From NCBI GenBank assembly GCA_964467615.1, contig CAYXRK010000244.1:1-5942 (forward strand): DNA of 5,942 bases, in the 5' to 3' direction. Made by a program: the position numbers and the translations under genes. A model generated the notes under the pieces. It made no database searches. It had not been told where the DNA came from and saw nothing but the letters and a program-made list of their open reading frames with translations. This DNA is from CAYXRK01 sp964467615 (GTDB lineage Bacteria > Hydrogenedentota > Hydrogenedentia > Hydrogenedentales > GCA-2746185). Shown here piece by piece: positions 1 through 5,942 of the stretch. The first letter of the stretch is position 1, and every line of letters starts with the position of its first letter.

Positions 1-578
1 CCTTGCCGGGCCCAGTTGGCGAGTATCTCGACGCCTAGTGCCGACCCGAGGAACACGAGAACGCCGGCCAGTATCGTCGTTCGATACGCCCTCGGCGCGG
101 CATACGATCGGAGGAAGGAGATGAACCCCAGTCCGAATGCCGCGGCCGGAATGAAGAGGACAAACATCCAAATGCCGGTCTTCGCGAAGACTGTGTTCTC
201 ACGGGTGCCTCCCGGCAGCAACGAGTCGCTCAAACCGCCCAGGTTTTCGTGAATCTCGGCGGCCTCGTCCAACGAGAAAAACGTAAACGCTATGCAAAGC
301 CAGCACAACACGCCAATCTGGTGTGAACGCGTGACGTCTCCTTCTTTCACACGCTCGACCATGGCAAGTATCGCAAACAAGAGTCAGATCGCGAACAATT
401 GAACCGACGAGTACCAGGTGGGCAAATTCGCTTCGTTGTCCAAATTGATGAATTGGGACAACGCTCCGAGCGGATGACCCAGGACGAAGTCGGCGACGTA
501 GACCGCGCCCATCGCCAAATCTGCGGCAAGGAGTAGATACAGCAGAGGTCTCGAACCGGGCGTTTGTTCCCGAGTCAT
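1..578 (-). pseudogene. Multi-pass membrane protein with an in-frame TGA stop, 3' end outside window
   Basis: The minus-strand frame starts with ATG at 576-578. It is preceded by purine-rich AGGA at 587-590 (8-base spacer) and GGAGG at 592-596. It codes 64 residues and meets TGA at 384-386. The same frame then stays open for 127 codons to the window edge and codes an equally convincing membrane protein, so this is one gene with one nonsense codon and no frameshift. Helices visible: residues 12-34 (LLYLLLAADL...), a second one split by the stop (SSVQLFAI, stop, LLFAILAMV), and three more downstream (around HQIGVLCWLC, GIWMFVLFIP and TILAGVLVFL). Conserved-looking polar signatures are NLPTWYSS just before the stop and SLDEAAEIHENL after it. 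They resemble an unnamed family of bacterial integral membrane proteins, from memory. Function is unknown. A change from TGG (Trp) or CGA (Arg) would create the stop. A sequencing error cannot be excluded. The 64-residue upstream piece alone is unlikely to be functional. Confidence 0.72.
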
Positions 579-636
579 TTCACGAATCCTGCCTCCCCGA
601 AACAGGCGCGCTACGTAGGACAGCGAGCCGCAGAAA

Positions 637-876
637 CTACTCCAACTCGTCGCCGTGCAATGGCGGAGCGTTCGGAACCAATCGAAGGGCTTCGAGAAAC
701 TCTTCTCGCGTGACGTTCGGGATTCTTTCCGCGATGAATTCGGCGGTATCGAGCGCGGAGACTCGTTCCGCAATCGCAAGGGACATGAAGTGCTCCACGC
801 TGAGGCCGTCGCGCTCCGCCAAGTCCTTGGCGCGATCCAACAACCAATCTGGGATATTGACATCAATCTGACTCAT
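637..876 (-). CDS. Small antitoxin-like protein, probable partner of a PIN-domain toxin
   Basis: This is a 79-residue acidic protein. ATG at 874-876 has a good ribosome site, GAGG at 884-887, seven bases upstream. The N-terminus (MSQIDVNIPDWLLDRAKDLA) looks like a short beta strand followed by helices, as in ribbon-helix-helix DNA-binding antitoxins. The central SVEHFMSLAIAERVSAL and C-terminal TREEFLEALRLVPNAPP resemble small proteins usually annotated as HicB-family or uncharacterised antitoxins. In known systems such a protein binds and neutralises its toxin and represses the shared promoter. The gene begins inside the last 14 bases of a damaged PIN-toxin reading frame (863-1048), the tight overlap expected of a toxin-antitoxin pair. 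Its own frame is intact, so it appears to be an orphan antitoxin. The membrane protein gene follows 58 bases downstream on the same strand. The coding call is firmer than the antitoxin role, which rests on pattern and context. Confidence 0.7.
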   Translation of the reverse strand: MSQIDVNIPDWLLDRAKDLAERDGLSVEHFMSLAIAERVSALDTAEFIAERIPNVTREEFLEALRLVPNAPPLHGDELE

Positions 877-1048
877 GACCGGGCCTCAACGTACTCAATA
901 CGTCGGATGCAATGACCCCGACTCGAAAGTGCTCAATTCCCACGAAATCTCTCCCATTTTACGTGATGATATACCGCACTCCTGAAGCGACCGCTACTTC
1001 AAGTACGATCTCATTGTCCGAAATCGGTCGATGAAAGCAATCCCAATC
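863..1048 (-). pseudogene. C-terminal remnant of a PIN-family toxin with an in-frame TAA
   Basis: Reading the minus strand from about 1048, the frame gives CFHRPISDNEIVLEVAVASG, then VRYIIT, a TAA stop at 959-961, then NGRDFVGIEHFRVGVIASDV and a final TGA at 863-865. This matches the C-terminal half of PIN-domain toxins of the PilT-like, VapC-related kind (COG1569 type). Their usual pattern is RP, then D-DE-vLElAv, then a-IVT(H/Y/F)N-RDF, then f-i-vltp-eFL. The stop falls where the family has an aromatic residue or His, and a single base change from TAC or TAT (Tyr) would make it. The N-terminal half, with the first catalytic Asp, is absent because the frame runs into the polB start. Known PIN toxins are Mg-dependent ribonucleases, and this one cannot be active. 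It overlaps the antitoxin start by 14 bases. Identification is from motif pattern only, without a database search. Confidence 0.72.
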
Positions 1049-1049
1049 C

Positions 1050-3341
1050 ATGCACAACACGAGTATAGACGCCTTCATCCTCACGCGCGAGACGCGGGAC
1101 GGCGCGTCGGGCCTTGAGTACACGTTGTGGTGCGCGACGCCGGGTGGTCCCGCTCAGCTTGTTTTCACGAACCAATCCGCTTCGTGCTTTGTGGCGCATG
1201 GGACCACCATAGACGGCGGCTTTCGGCGTGAGACGACCGATCTCGTCGCGCTCAACGGTGCGCACGTCGACCGGTTGCACTTCAATTCCCGCCGCGACCT
1301 GATCCAATTCGCCGAGAAATCGAACAGCACTGGTCTACAACTCTTCGAGTCGGACGTAAAACCGCTCGATCGGTTCCTCATGGATCGCGAAATTCGCGGC
1401 GCATTGCACATTGAGGGCGACGCGGAGCAACGCGAAGGACATCTTCGGTTCGTCAATCCCGCTATCACCGCCAGCGACTATCGCCCCACGCTCAAAATCG
1501 CGTCCATCGATATCGAAACCGAAGGGCTTCAGGGAGCGCTGTACTCAATCGCGTGCGCCGGCCCCGATTCCGAGCGCGTTTTCATGGCCGGGCCGGGCGT
1601 CTCAAACGGCGTCATCCAGTTTTGCGGGAACGAGCGCGGGCTACTCGCCGCGTTCTCCGAGTGGATTCACGCCTACGACCCGGACGTGCTGATCGGCTGG
1701 AACATCGTCGGTTTCGATCTCACGTTTCTCGTCCGCAAGGCGCGCGAACTCGGCATGCGCCTGCGCCTCGGTCGCGCGAACGGCGACTGCGCCGTGCTCC
1801 CGCCCGCAACGACGCGCCAATCGCCCATGGCGCGAATTCTCGGCCGCGTCGTGCTCGATGGCATCGACCTGCTGCGCGCGGCGGCCTTCGGCTTCGAGCA
1901 GTTCTCGCTCGAACACGTCGCCAATGAACTGCTTGGCCGCGGCAAACTCATCCAACCCGAACAAAACAAACTCGAAGAAATCCGGCGGCTGTTCCGCGAG
2001 GACCGCCGTGCGCTGGCCGAGTACAACCTCGAAGATTGCCGGCTCGTGCTCGGGATTTTCGAGAAAGCCGGCCTCATGCATTTCGCGATTGAGCGCAGCC
2101 TGCTCATGGGCCACACGCTCGACCGCCAGGGCGGTTCCGTCGCCGCATTCGACTGGCGCTACCTCCCGCGGCTGCACCGCGCGGGTTACGTCGCGCTCGA
2201 TACCGGCGCGGGCGACGAACCGGTATCAAGTCCGGGCGGCTACGTCATGGACTCGAAGCCCGGCATCTATGACAATGTTCTACTCTTCGATTTCAAGAGT
2301 CTGTATCCCAGCATCGTTCGCACGTTTTGCATCGACCCACTGGGCATGGCGTTCCCCGGCGAAGACCCCGTGCCGGGTTTCAAGGGCGCGACGTTCAATC
2401 GCCATCGCCACATCCTGCCGGGCCTCATCGAAGAACTTTGGGCCGCGCGCGATCGCGCCAAACGCGACGCGAACAAGCCGCTGTCATACGCGATCAAAAT
2501 CATGATGAACTCATTCTACGGCGTCCTCGGCACCCCGGGCTGCCGGTTCTTTCACCCCAAACTCGCCAGCTCGGTAACGCTGCGCGGCCACGAGGTCCTC
2601 ACGCAGAGCCGCGACTACATCCAGGGCCGCGGCTACGAGGTCATCTATGGCGATACCGACTCGCTATTCGTACTCGTCGGCCCAGGGCCGAGCGAAGAAG
2701 ACTGCGCCGCCCTTGGCCGCTCGCTCGCAAACGACATGAACTCTTGGTGGCGTGAGCGCATCGCACAAGAGCATCGACTCGCGTCGCATCTCGAAATCGA
2801 GTACGAGACGCATTTTCTAAAGTTCTTCATGCCCACCGTTCGCGGTTCGAGCGAGGGCAGCAAGAAGCGCTACGCAGGCGCGATCCGCGCGCCATCGGGC
2901 GAAACGGAACTTGTCTTCCGCGGACTCGAAAGCGTGCGCACGGACTGGACACCGCTCGCGCGGCGCTTCCAGCGCGAACTCTACGCGCGCGTGTTCGCCG
3001 GCGAGCCGTTCGACGACTACATCCGCGGCGTTGCGGCTGGTCTCGCCGAGGGCAAACTCGACGACGAGTTGTATTACCGCAAACGCGTGCGCCGGAAACT
3101 CGCCGACTACACCAAGAACGTCCCGCCGCACGTGCGCGCCGCGCGCCAACTCGATAACCCTGGCCGGTGGGTGACCTATGCCATCACCGTCAACGGCCCT
3201 GAGCCAATGGAGAAACGCATATCATCGTTCGACTACGGCCACTATCTTGACCGGCAGCTTGCCCCGGTAGCAGACGCGATCCTGCAATGCTTCGAGACGT
3301 CGTTCGAGGCGCTCACCGCGCGGCAGATGGAGATGTTTTAA
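1050..3341 (+). CDS. polB: DNA polymerase II (family B polymerase)
   Basis: This is a 763-residue family B DNA polymerase, collinear with E. coli Pol II (783 aa) along its length. That enzyme copies DNA with 3'-5' proofreading and acts in replication restart and translesion synthesis. Exonuclease motifs: I SIDIETEG (Asp154, Glu156), II GWNIVGFD (Asn218, Asp223), III YNLEDC (Asp329). Polymerase motifs: A DFKSLYPSI (Asp414), B KIMMNSFYG (483-491), C YGDTDS (Asp535, Asp537), and KKRYAG at 605-610. All catalytic acidic residues are present, so it should be active. The protein ends QMEMF, matching the position and form of the E. coli clamp-binding tail QLGLF. The region after VPPHVRAARQ is shorter than in E. 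coli. An in-frame TGA at 1032-1034 makes ATG 1050 the first possible ATG start. No strong Shine-Dalgarno and no recognisable LexA box was seen upstream, so SOS control as in E. coli is unproven. It converges on the HDOD gene. Confidence 0.97.
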   Translation: MHNTSIDAFILTRETRDGASGLEYTLWCATPGGPAQLVFTNQSASCFVAHGTTIDGGFRRETTDLVALNGAHVDRLHFNSRRDLIQFAEKSNSTGLQLFESDVKPLDRFLMDREIRGALHIEGDAEQREGHLRFVNPAITASDYRPTLKIASIDIETEGLQGALYSIACAGPDSERVFMAGPGVSNGVIQFCGNERGLLAAFSEWIHAYDPDVLIGWNIVGFDLTFLVRKARELGMRLRLGRANGDCAVLPPATTRQSPMARILGRVVLDGIDLLRAAAFGFEQFSLEHVANELLGRGKLIQPEQNKLEEIRRLFREDRRALAEYNLEDCRLVLGIFEKAGLMHFAIERSLLMGHTLDRQGGSVAAFDWRYLPRLHRAGYVALDTGAGDEPVSSPGGYVMDSKPGIYDNVLLFDFKSLYPSIVRTFCIDPLGMAFPGEDPVPGFKGATFNRHRHILPGLIEELWAARDRAKRDANKPLSYAIKIMMNSFYGVLGTPGCRFFHPKLASSVTLRGHEVLTQSRDYIQGRGYEVIYGDTDSLFVLVGPGPSEEDCAALGRSLANDMNSWWRERIAQEHRLASHLEIEYETHFLKFFMPTVRGSSEGSKKRYAGAIRAPSGETELVFRGLESVRTDWTPLARRFQRELYARVFAGEPFDDYIRGVAAGLAEGKLDDELYYRKRVRRKLADYTKNVPPHVRAARQLDNPGRWVTYAITVNGPEPMEKRISSFDYGHYLDRQLAPVADAILQCFETSFEALTARQMEMF

Positions 3342-3423
3342 GCGTGAACACTTTCTTTTTGACGGTACGGCGAATCCAACCCTCCAATCCGCCGCAAGTG
3401 CGGGCATGAGAAAGAATTCCGCA

Positions 3424-4470
3424 CTACGCGGGAACGGCCACGCCGAAGGCATCGAGCGCCTGCTCGAATTTCTCTTCCAAGTCTACGCGGAGGTTTGCGA
3501 GTTTGATGTCCGTCATGTTCAGAAATGCTGCCGACGGATGACCGAGCAGACTGAGTTCGGCGGATTCCTCTTCAAGGCCGAATCCCGAGACGTGCGCTAT
3601 GACGTTGGCCAACGCCACGATGTGGGTCCGGCGGCGCCACGCGTCCACGTGTACCGCCTCGGGGTTATTGTGAAAATACGTGGTCACTCCGAAGTCATGC
3701 GGCAAGTTCCATCGGCCGATCGTGTGTAGGCCAACCAATTGATGGTAGTTGTGTAGTACCTCGTGGACGAGGCCCGGCGATTGGCGCAATTGATCGACGG
3801 TGTCGGCCGTGGATTTCGCGATGATGTCCAACAAGGCGATTTTACCGACATCATGGAACAGTCCTGCGAAGTACAGCGATTCCGGTTTTGGCTCCGAGAG
3901 CAGGTTCGCCAACTCGTTCGCCGCGAATGCGGTGACGATGGAATGGGTGCGGAGGCGTTCCAACAGCCGGGTGATTCCGGGGTCCTTGGATTCGAAAAGG
4001 TTTGCCGTCGCCACCGTATTTACAGCGTTGGAGATCGTCCGCATTCCCAAGCGCGCGCAGGCCACGTCCAGTTCCGTAATTTCGGAGAGGCCCCCGTAGA
4101 AAGCGCTGTTGGCTATCTTCAATATTTGCGCGGCGATAACGCTGTCCTCGCGAATCAGCTTCGCCAATCCTGGCATGCTCGACTGCGCATCGTCCACCAG
4201 CGCGAGTACCTTGATCGAAATCGCCGGCAGAACGGGCAACCGGTCGAGGACGTCCGGCAACTCCGCGAAAATGGTCCCGCCGATAGATCCCTTTGGCGCC
4301 ATGGCGCGAACGTCATTGGCGCCCGGAAGCGCCCGCGCCTTGTGGCCCTCGACTTCCAGGCAAGCAATTAGCGGGTTGTAGCAACGGACGCATCCCAATA
4401 ATACATACGATCCCGATACAGGCACATCCGGTGCGGGATCGGCATTGCAAAATGGACAGACGAGAGACAT
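3424..4470 (-). CDS. Zinc-ribbon and HDOD domain signalling protein
   Basis: This is a 348-residue soluble protein. The N-terminus has two CxxC pairs (CPFC, Cys5/Cys8; CVRC, Cys27/Cys30) that should form a zinc ribbon. After a linker, residues about 68-280 form an HDOD domain: LPVLPAISIKVLALVDD, then LIREDSVIAAQILKIANSAF, a characteristic HDOD signature, then THS at His176 and FHDVGKI with His206-Asp207, and a later GRWNLPHDF segment. HDOD proteins are relatives of HD and HD-GYP phosphodiesterases that mostly act as regulators, often in motility, biofilm or c-di-GMP signalling. This copy keeps the HDxGK motif, but there is no GYP motif, so catalysis is not assumed. ATG at 4468-4470 has AAGGAA about 12 bases upstream, an acceptable but weak ribosome site. 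The gene lies 37 bases downstream of a GspE/PilB-type ATPase on the same strand and is probably co-transcribed with it. The zinc ribbon may mediate binding to a partner; that is inference. Confidence 0.92.
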   Translation of the reverse strand: MSLVCPFCNADPAPDVPVSGSYVLLGCVRCYNPLIACLEVEGHKARALPGANDVRAMAPKGSIGGTIFAELPDVLDRLPVLPAISIKVLALVDDAQSSMPGLAKLIREDSVIAAQILKIANSAFYGGLSEITELDVACARLGMRTISNAVNTVATANLFESKDPGITRLLERLRTHSIVTAFAANELANLLSEPKPESLYFAGLFHDVGKIALLDIIAKSTADTVDQLRQSPGLVHEVLHNYHQLVGLHTIGRWNLPHDFGVTTYFHNNPEAVHVDAWRRRTHIVALANVIAHVSGFGLEEESAELSLLGHPSAAFLNMTDIKLANLRVDLEEKFEQALDAFGVAVPA

Positions 4471-4507
4471 CGAACTGCGGGTTCCTTGTTGCGGTGCGGA
4501 TTCGTGG

Positions 4508-5942
4508 CTATTGCGTCATCGTCAGGATTTGATTCAAATCGCGCGTGCCAAAAGTGTTCGGCGTATGGCGAAGGGCCTCGCTAAACGTGGTCTTTCCCCG
4601 AACGGCCTTGGCGATCGCGTCTTCGCGCATCGAAATAAGCCCCGTGGTTTCCATGCTGATTTGTCGAATCTTATGCGCCGGTTCCAGCGCGATGATGGCG
4701 TCCTTTACAGCGTCGTTCAAAACCAGCAATTCGTACACGCCCACGCGTCCCCGATATCCGGTGTAGTTACAATTGTCGCAGCCTTGGCCCTTCTTGAATT
4801 CGTATTGGCGGACTTGCGCGAGGTCCAACCCGAGGCGGCGGATTTCGTCCATCGGCGGCAAGTAGGACTGGGAGCAATGCGGGCATATCCTCCGCAGCAG
4901 CCGTTGGGCGCAAACGGAAATCACCGTCGAAGAAATCAAAAACGCTTCGACCTCCATGTTCAGCAACCGCATTAGACCGCCAATGGTGTCTTCGGTGTGA
5001 AACGTCGAATACACCTTGTGGCCCGTCAACGCTGCTTGGATAGCGGTTTCGACGGTGACCCGATCGCGGATTTCCCCGAGCACAATGATGTCCGGATCTT
5101 GTCTGACTATCTCGCGCAACGATTCCTCGAAGGTCCTGCCCGCCTTTGTATGCACCGAACATTGCACGATGCCGTCGATGACGTATTCGACCGGGTCTTC
5201 GACCGTGATGATCTTCCGGTCCATTTCGTTGCAATAGTCGAGGCTGCTGTAGAGCGTCGTTGTTTTTCCGGATCCGGTCGGCCCCGTGATGATAACGACG
5301 CCGGTGGGAGGATCGAGCACCTCGGTGCGATAGCGCGAGACCATGGACGGCGTCATGCCGAGTTCGTCGAGCCCAATGAGGTCGACCATCTGATTGAGAA
5401 TCCGCATCACGAGCGATTCGCCGTGAATGGTCACGTAGCACGACAGGCGCATGTCGTAGTCCACGCCGTCTTTGCTGAAGGATATTCTTCCCCCTTGGTG
5501 GCGCCGGGTCTCGGTGATGTTCGCCTCGGCCATGACCTTGATTCTCGACGCAATCTTGGAAAGCAAGTCCTTGGGAATGTCCGTCTTGAATTGCAATACC
5601 CCATCCACTCGATACCGCAATCGAACGCGATTGGCGAACGGTTCGATATGGATGTCGCTCGCGCCTTCCTTGATGGCCTCGGTGACAATGTGCTCGACCA
5701 AATTCGCGATCGAGTCCTCTTCGTCGACGGCCCCCGCTTCGCCCCGTTTTGGTCTCTCCTGGTGAAAATTTCGGTACGCGTCGATAGTCTTTCTGATGCT
5801 CTCGGCGGGACCGAGCGCCAGAACATGTTCGCCGTGAAATATTTCGTCGATCGCCTGGAGGGTCTCGGCGTGTTTCAGATCGGAGACAACGATGACAATC
5901 CGGCCGTCCTCCGAGCGGCTAAACGGAACGAACGTGTGCTTG
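4508..5942 (-). CDS. Type II secretion or type IV pilus assembly ATPase (GspE/PilB family), 5' end outside window
   Basis: The open frame runs from the window edge to TAG at 4508-4510, giving 477 visible residues without the true start. An internal TTG at 5699-5701 could be mistaken for a start, but about 80 upstream in-frame codons code sensible protein (FVPFSRSEDGRIVIVVSDLK) resembling the end of the GspE N-terminal domain, so the gene begins beyond the window. ATPase parts in order: Walker A GPTGSGKTT (5258-5284), Asp box ITVEDPVEY (about 5182-5211), Walker B region DPDIIVLGEIRD (about 5063-5098), His box ending FHTEDTIGG (about 4976-5001), and a four-cysteine zinc motif, CPHC (4874-4885) and CDNC (4769-4780). 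The zinc motif occurs in GspE and PilB and is absent from PilT, so this is an extension or secretion motor, a cytoplasmic hexamer driving pseudopilus or pilus assembly. GspE and PilB cannot be separated here. The HDOD gene follows after 37 bases. Confidence 0.93.
   Translation of the reverse strand, partial: KHTFVPFSRSEDGRIVIVVSDLKHAETLQAIDEIFHGEHVLALGPAESIRKTIDAYRNFHQERPKRGEAGAVDEEDSIANLVEHIVTEAIKEGASDIHIEPFANRVRLRYRVDGVLQFKTDIPKDLLSKIASRIKVMAEANITETRRHQGGRISFSKDGVDYDMRLSCYVTIHGESLVMRILNQMVDLIGLDELGMTPSMVSRYRTEVLDPPTGVVIITGPTGSGKTTTLYSSLDYCNEMDRKIITVEDPVEYVIDGIVQCSVHTKAGRTFEESLREIVRQDPDIIVLGEIRDRVTVETAIQAALTGHKVYSTFHTEDTIGGLMRLLNMEVEAFLISSTVISVCAQRLLRRICPHCSQSYLPPMDEIRRLGLDLAQVRQYEFKKGQGCDNCNYTGYRGRVGVYELLVLNDAVKDAIIALEPAHKIRQISMETTGLISMREDAIAKAVRGKTTFSEALRHTPNTFGTRDLNQILTMTQ

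Noticed and set aside
16..252. Plus-strand open frame of 78 codons at the left edge
   Set aside because: The opposite strand codes the second half of the membrane protein with clear helices, so this is its antisense shadow.
384..386. TGA as a selenocysteine codon in the membrane protein
   Set aside because: The position is inside a hydrophobic helix with no redox motif nearby, and the downstream 45 bases show no clear bacterial SECIS-like hairpin. Nonsense mutation or error is simpler.
877..1049. LexA-type SOS operator upstream of polB
   Set aside because: No CTG-N10-CAG or GAAC-type palindrome could be read in this interval. LexA sites differ between phyla, so SOS control is left open.
1641..2177. 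Long minus-strand open frame of 178 codons inside polB
   Set aside because: It lies antisense to the conserved exonuclease region of polB, has no homology pattern or ribosome site that I recognise, and is explained by GC-biased codon use.
3398..3424. Inverted repeat GTGCGG / CCGCAC between the convergent genes, as a bidirectional terminator
   Set aside because: The stem is only 6 bp with a 15-base loop, it touches the HDOD stop codon, and no T-run follows on either strand.
3763..4371. Plus-strand open frame of 202 codons opposite the HDOD gene
   Set aside because: The minus strand has clear zinc-ribbon and HDOD motifs throughout. The plus frame shows no recognisable domain and is a shadow.
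5431..5826. Minus-strand open frame of 131 codons near the right edge
   Set aside because: It overlaps the ATPase gene in another frame, is Arg/Ser-rich and shows no domain, while the ATPase frame continues open to the window edge.

Overview
The window reads as part of a Gram-negative-type bacterial chromosome of moderately high GC. It holds three intact or long chromosomal genes plus a degraded flank. The lineage cannot be fixed from the sequence. DNA polymerase II next to a GspE/PilB-type secretion or pilus ATPase and an HDOD regulator fits environmental phyla outside the well-studied model groups as well as proteobacteria. No RNA gene, insertion sequence, CRISPR array or long repeat was found.

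Left part (1-1048), minus strand. It carries three elements, read from right to left: the 3' end of a PIN-domain toxin gene with an in-frame TAA (863-1048), an intact small antitoxin-like gene (637-876), and a multi-pass membrane protein gene (578 down past the window edge). The membrane gene is interrupted by one in-frame TGA at 384-386, and its frame stays open for 127 codons beyond it. This looks like a decaying toxin-antitoxin locus and a decaying or misread membrane protein gene.

Middle (1050-3341), plus strand. This is a complete polB gene for DNA polymerase II, a family B repair and translesion polymerase. It has all exonuclease and polymerase motifs and a C-terminal clamp-binding peptide. 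Its start codon lies against the truncated toxin remnant, so its upstream control region must lie at least partly in former toxin sequence.

Right part (3424-5942), minus strand, convergent with polB. A GspE/PilB-type assembly ATPase, whose 5' end is outside the window, is followed after 37 bases by a zinc-ribbon plus HDOD protein. The two are probably co-transcribed. A plausible reading is that the ATPase drives pilus or type II secretion assembly and the HDOD protein is a signalling or regulatory partner. That functional link is inference.
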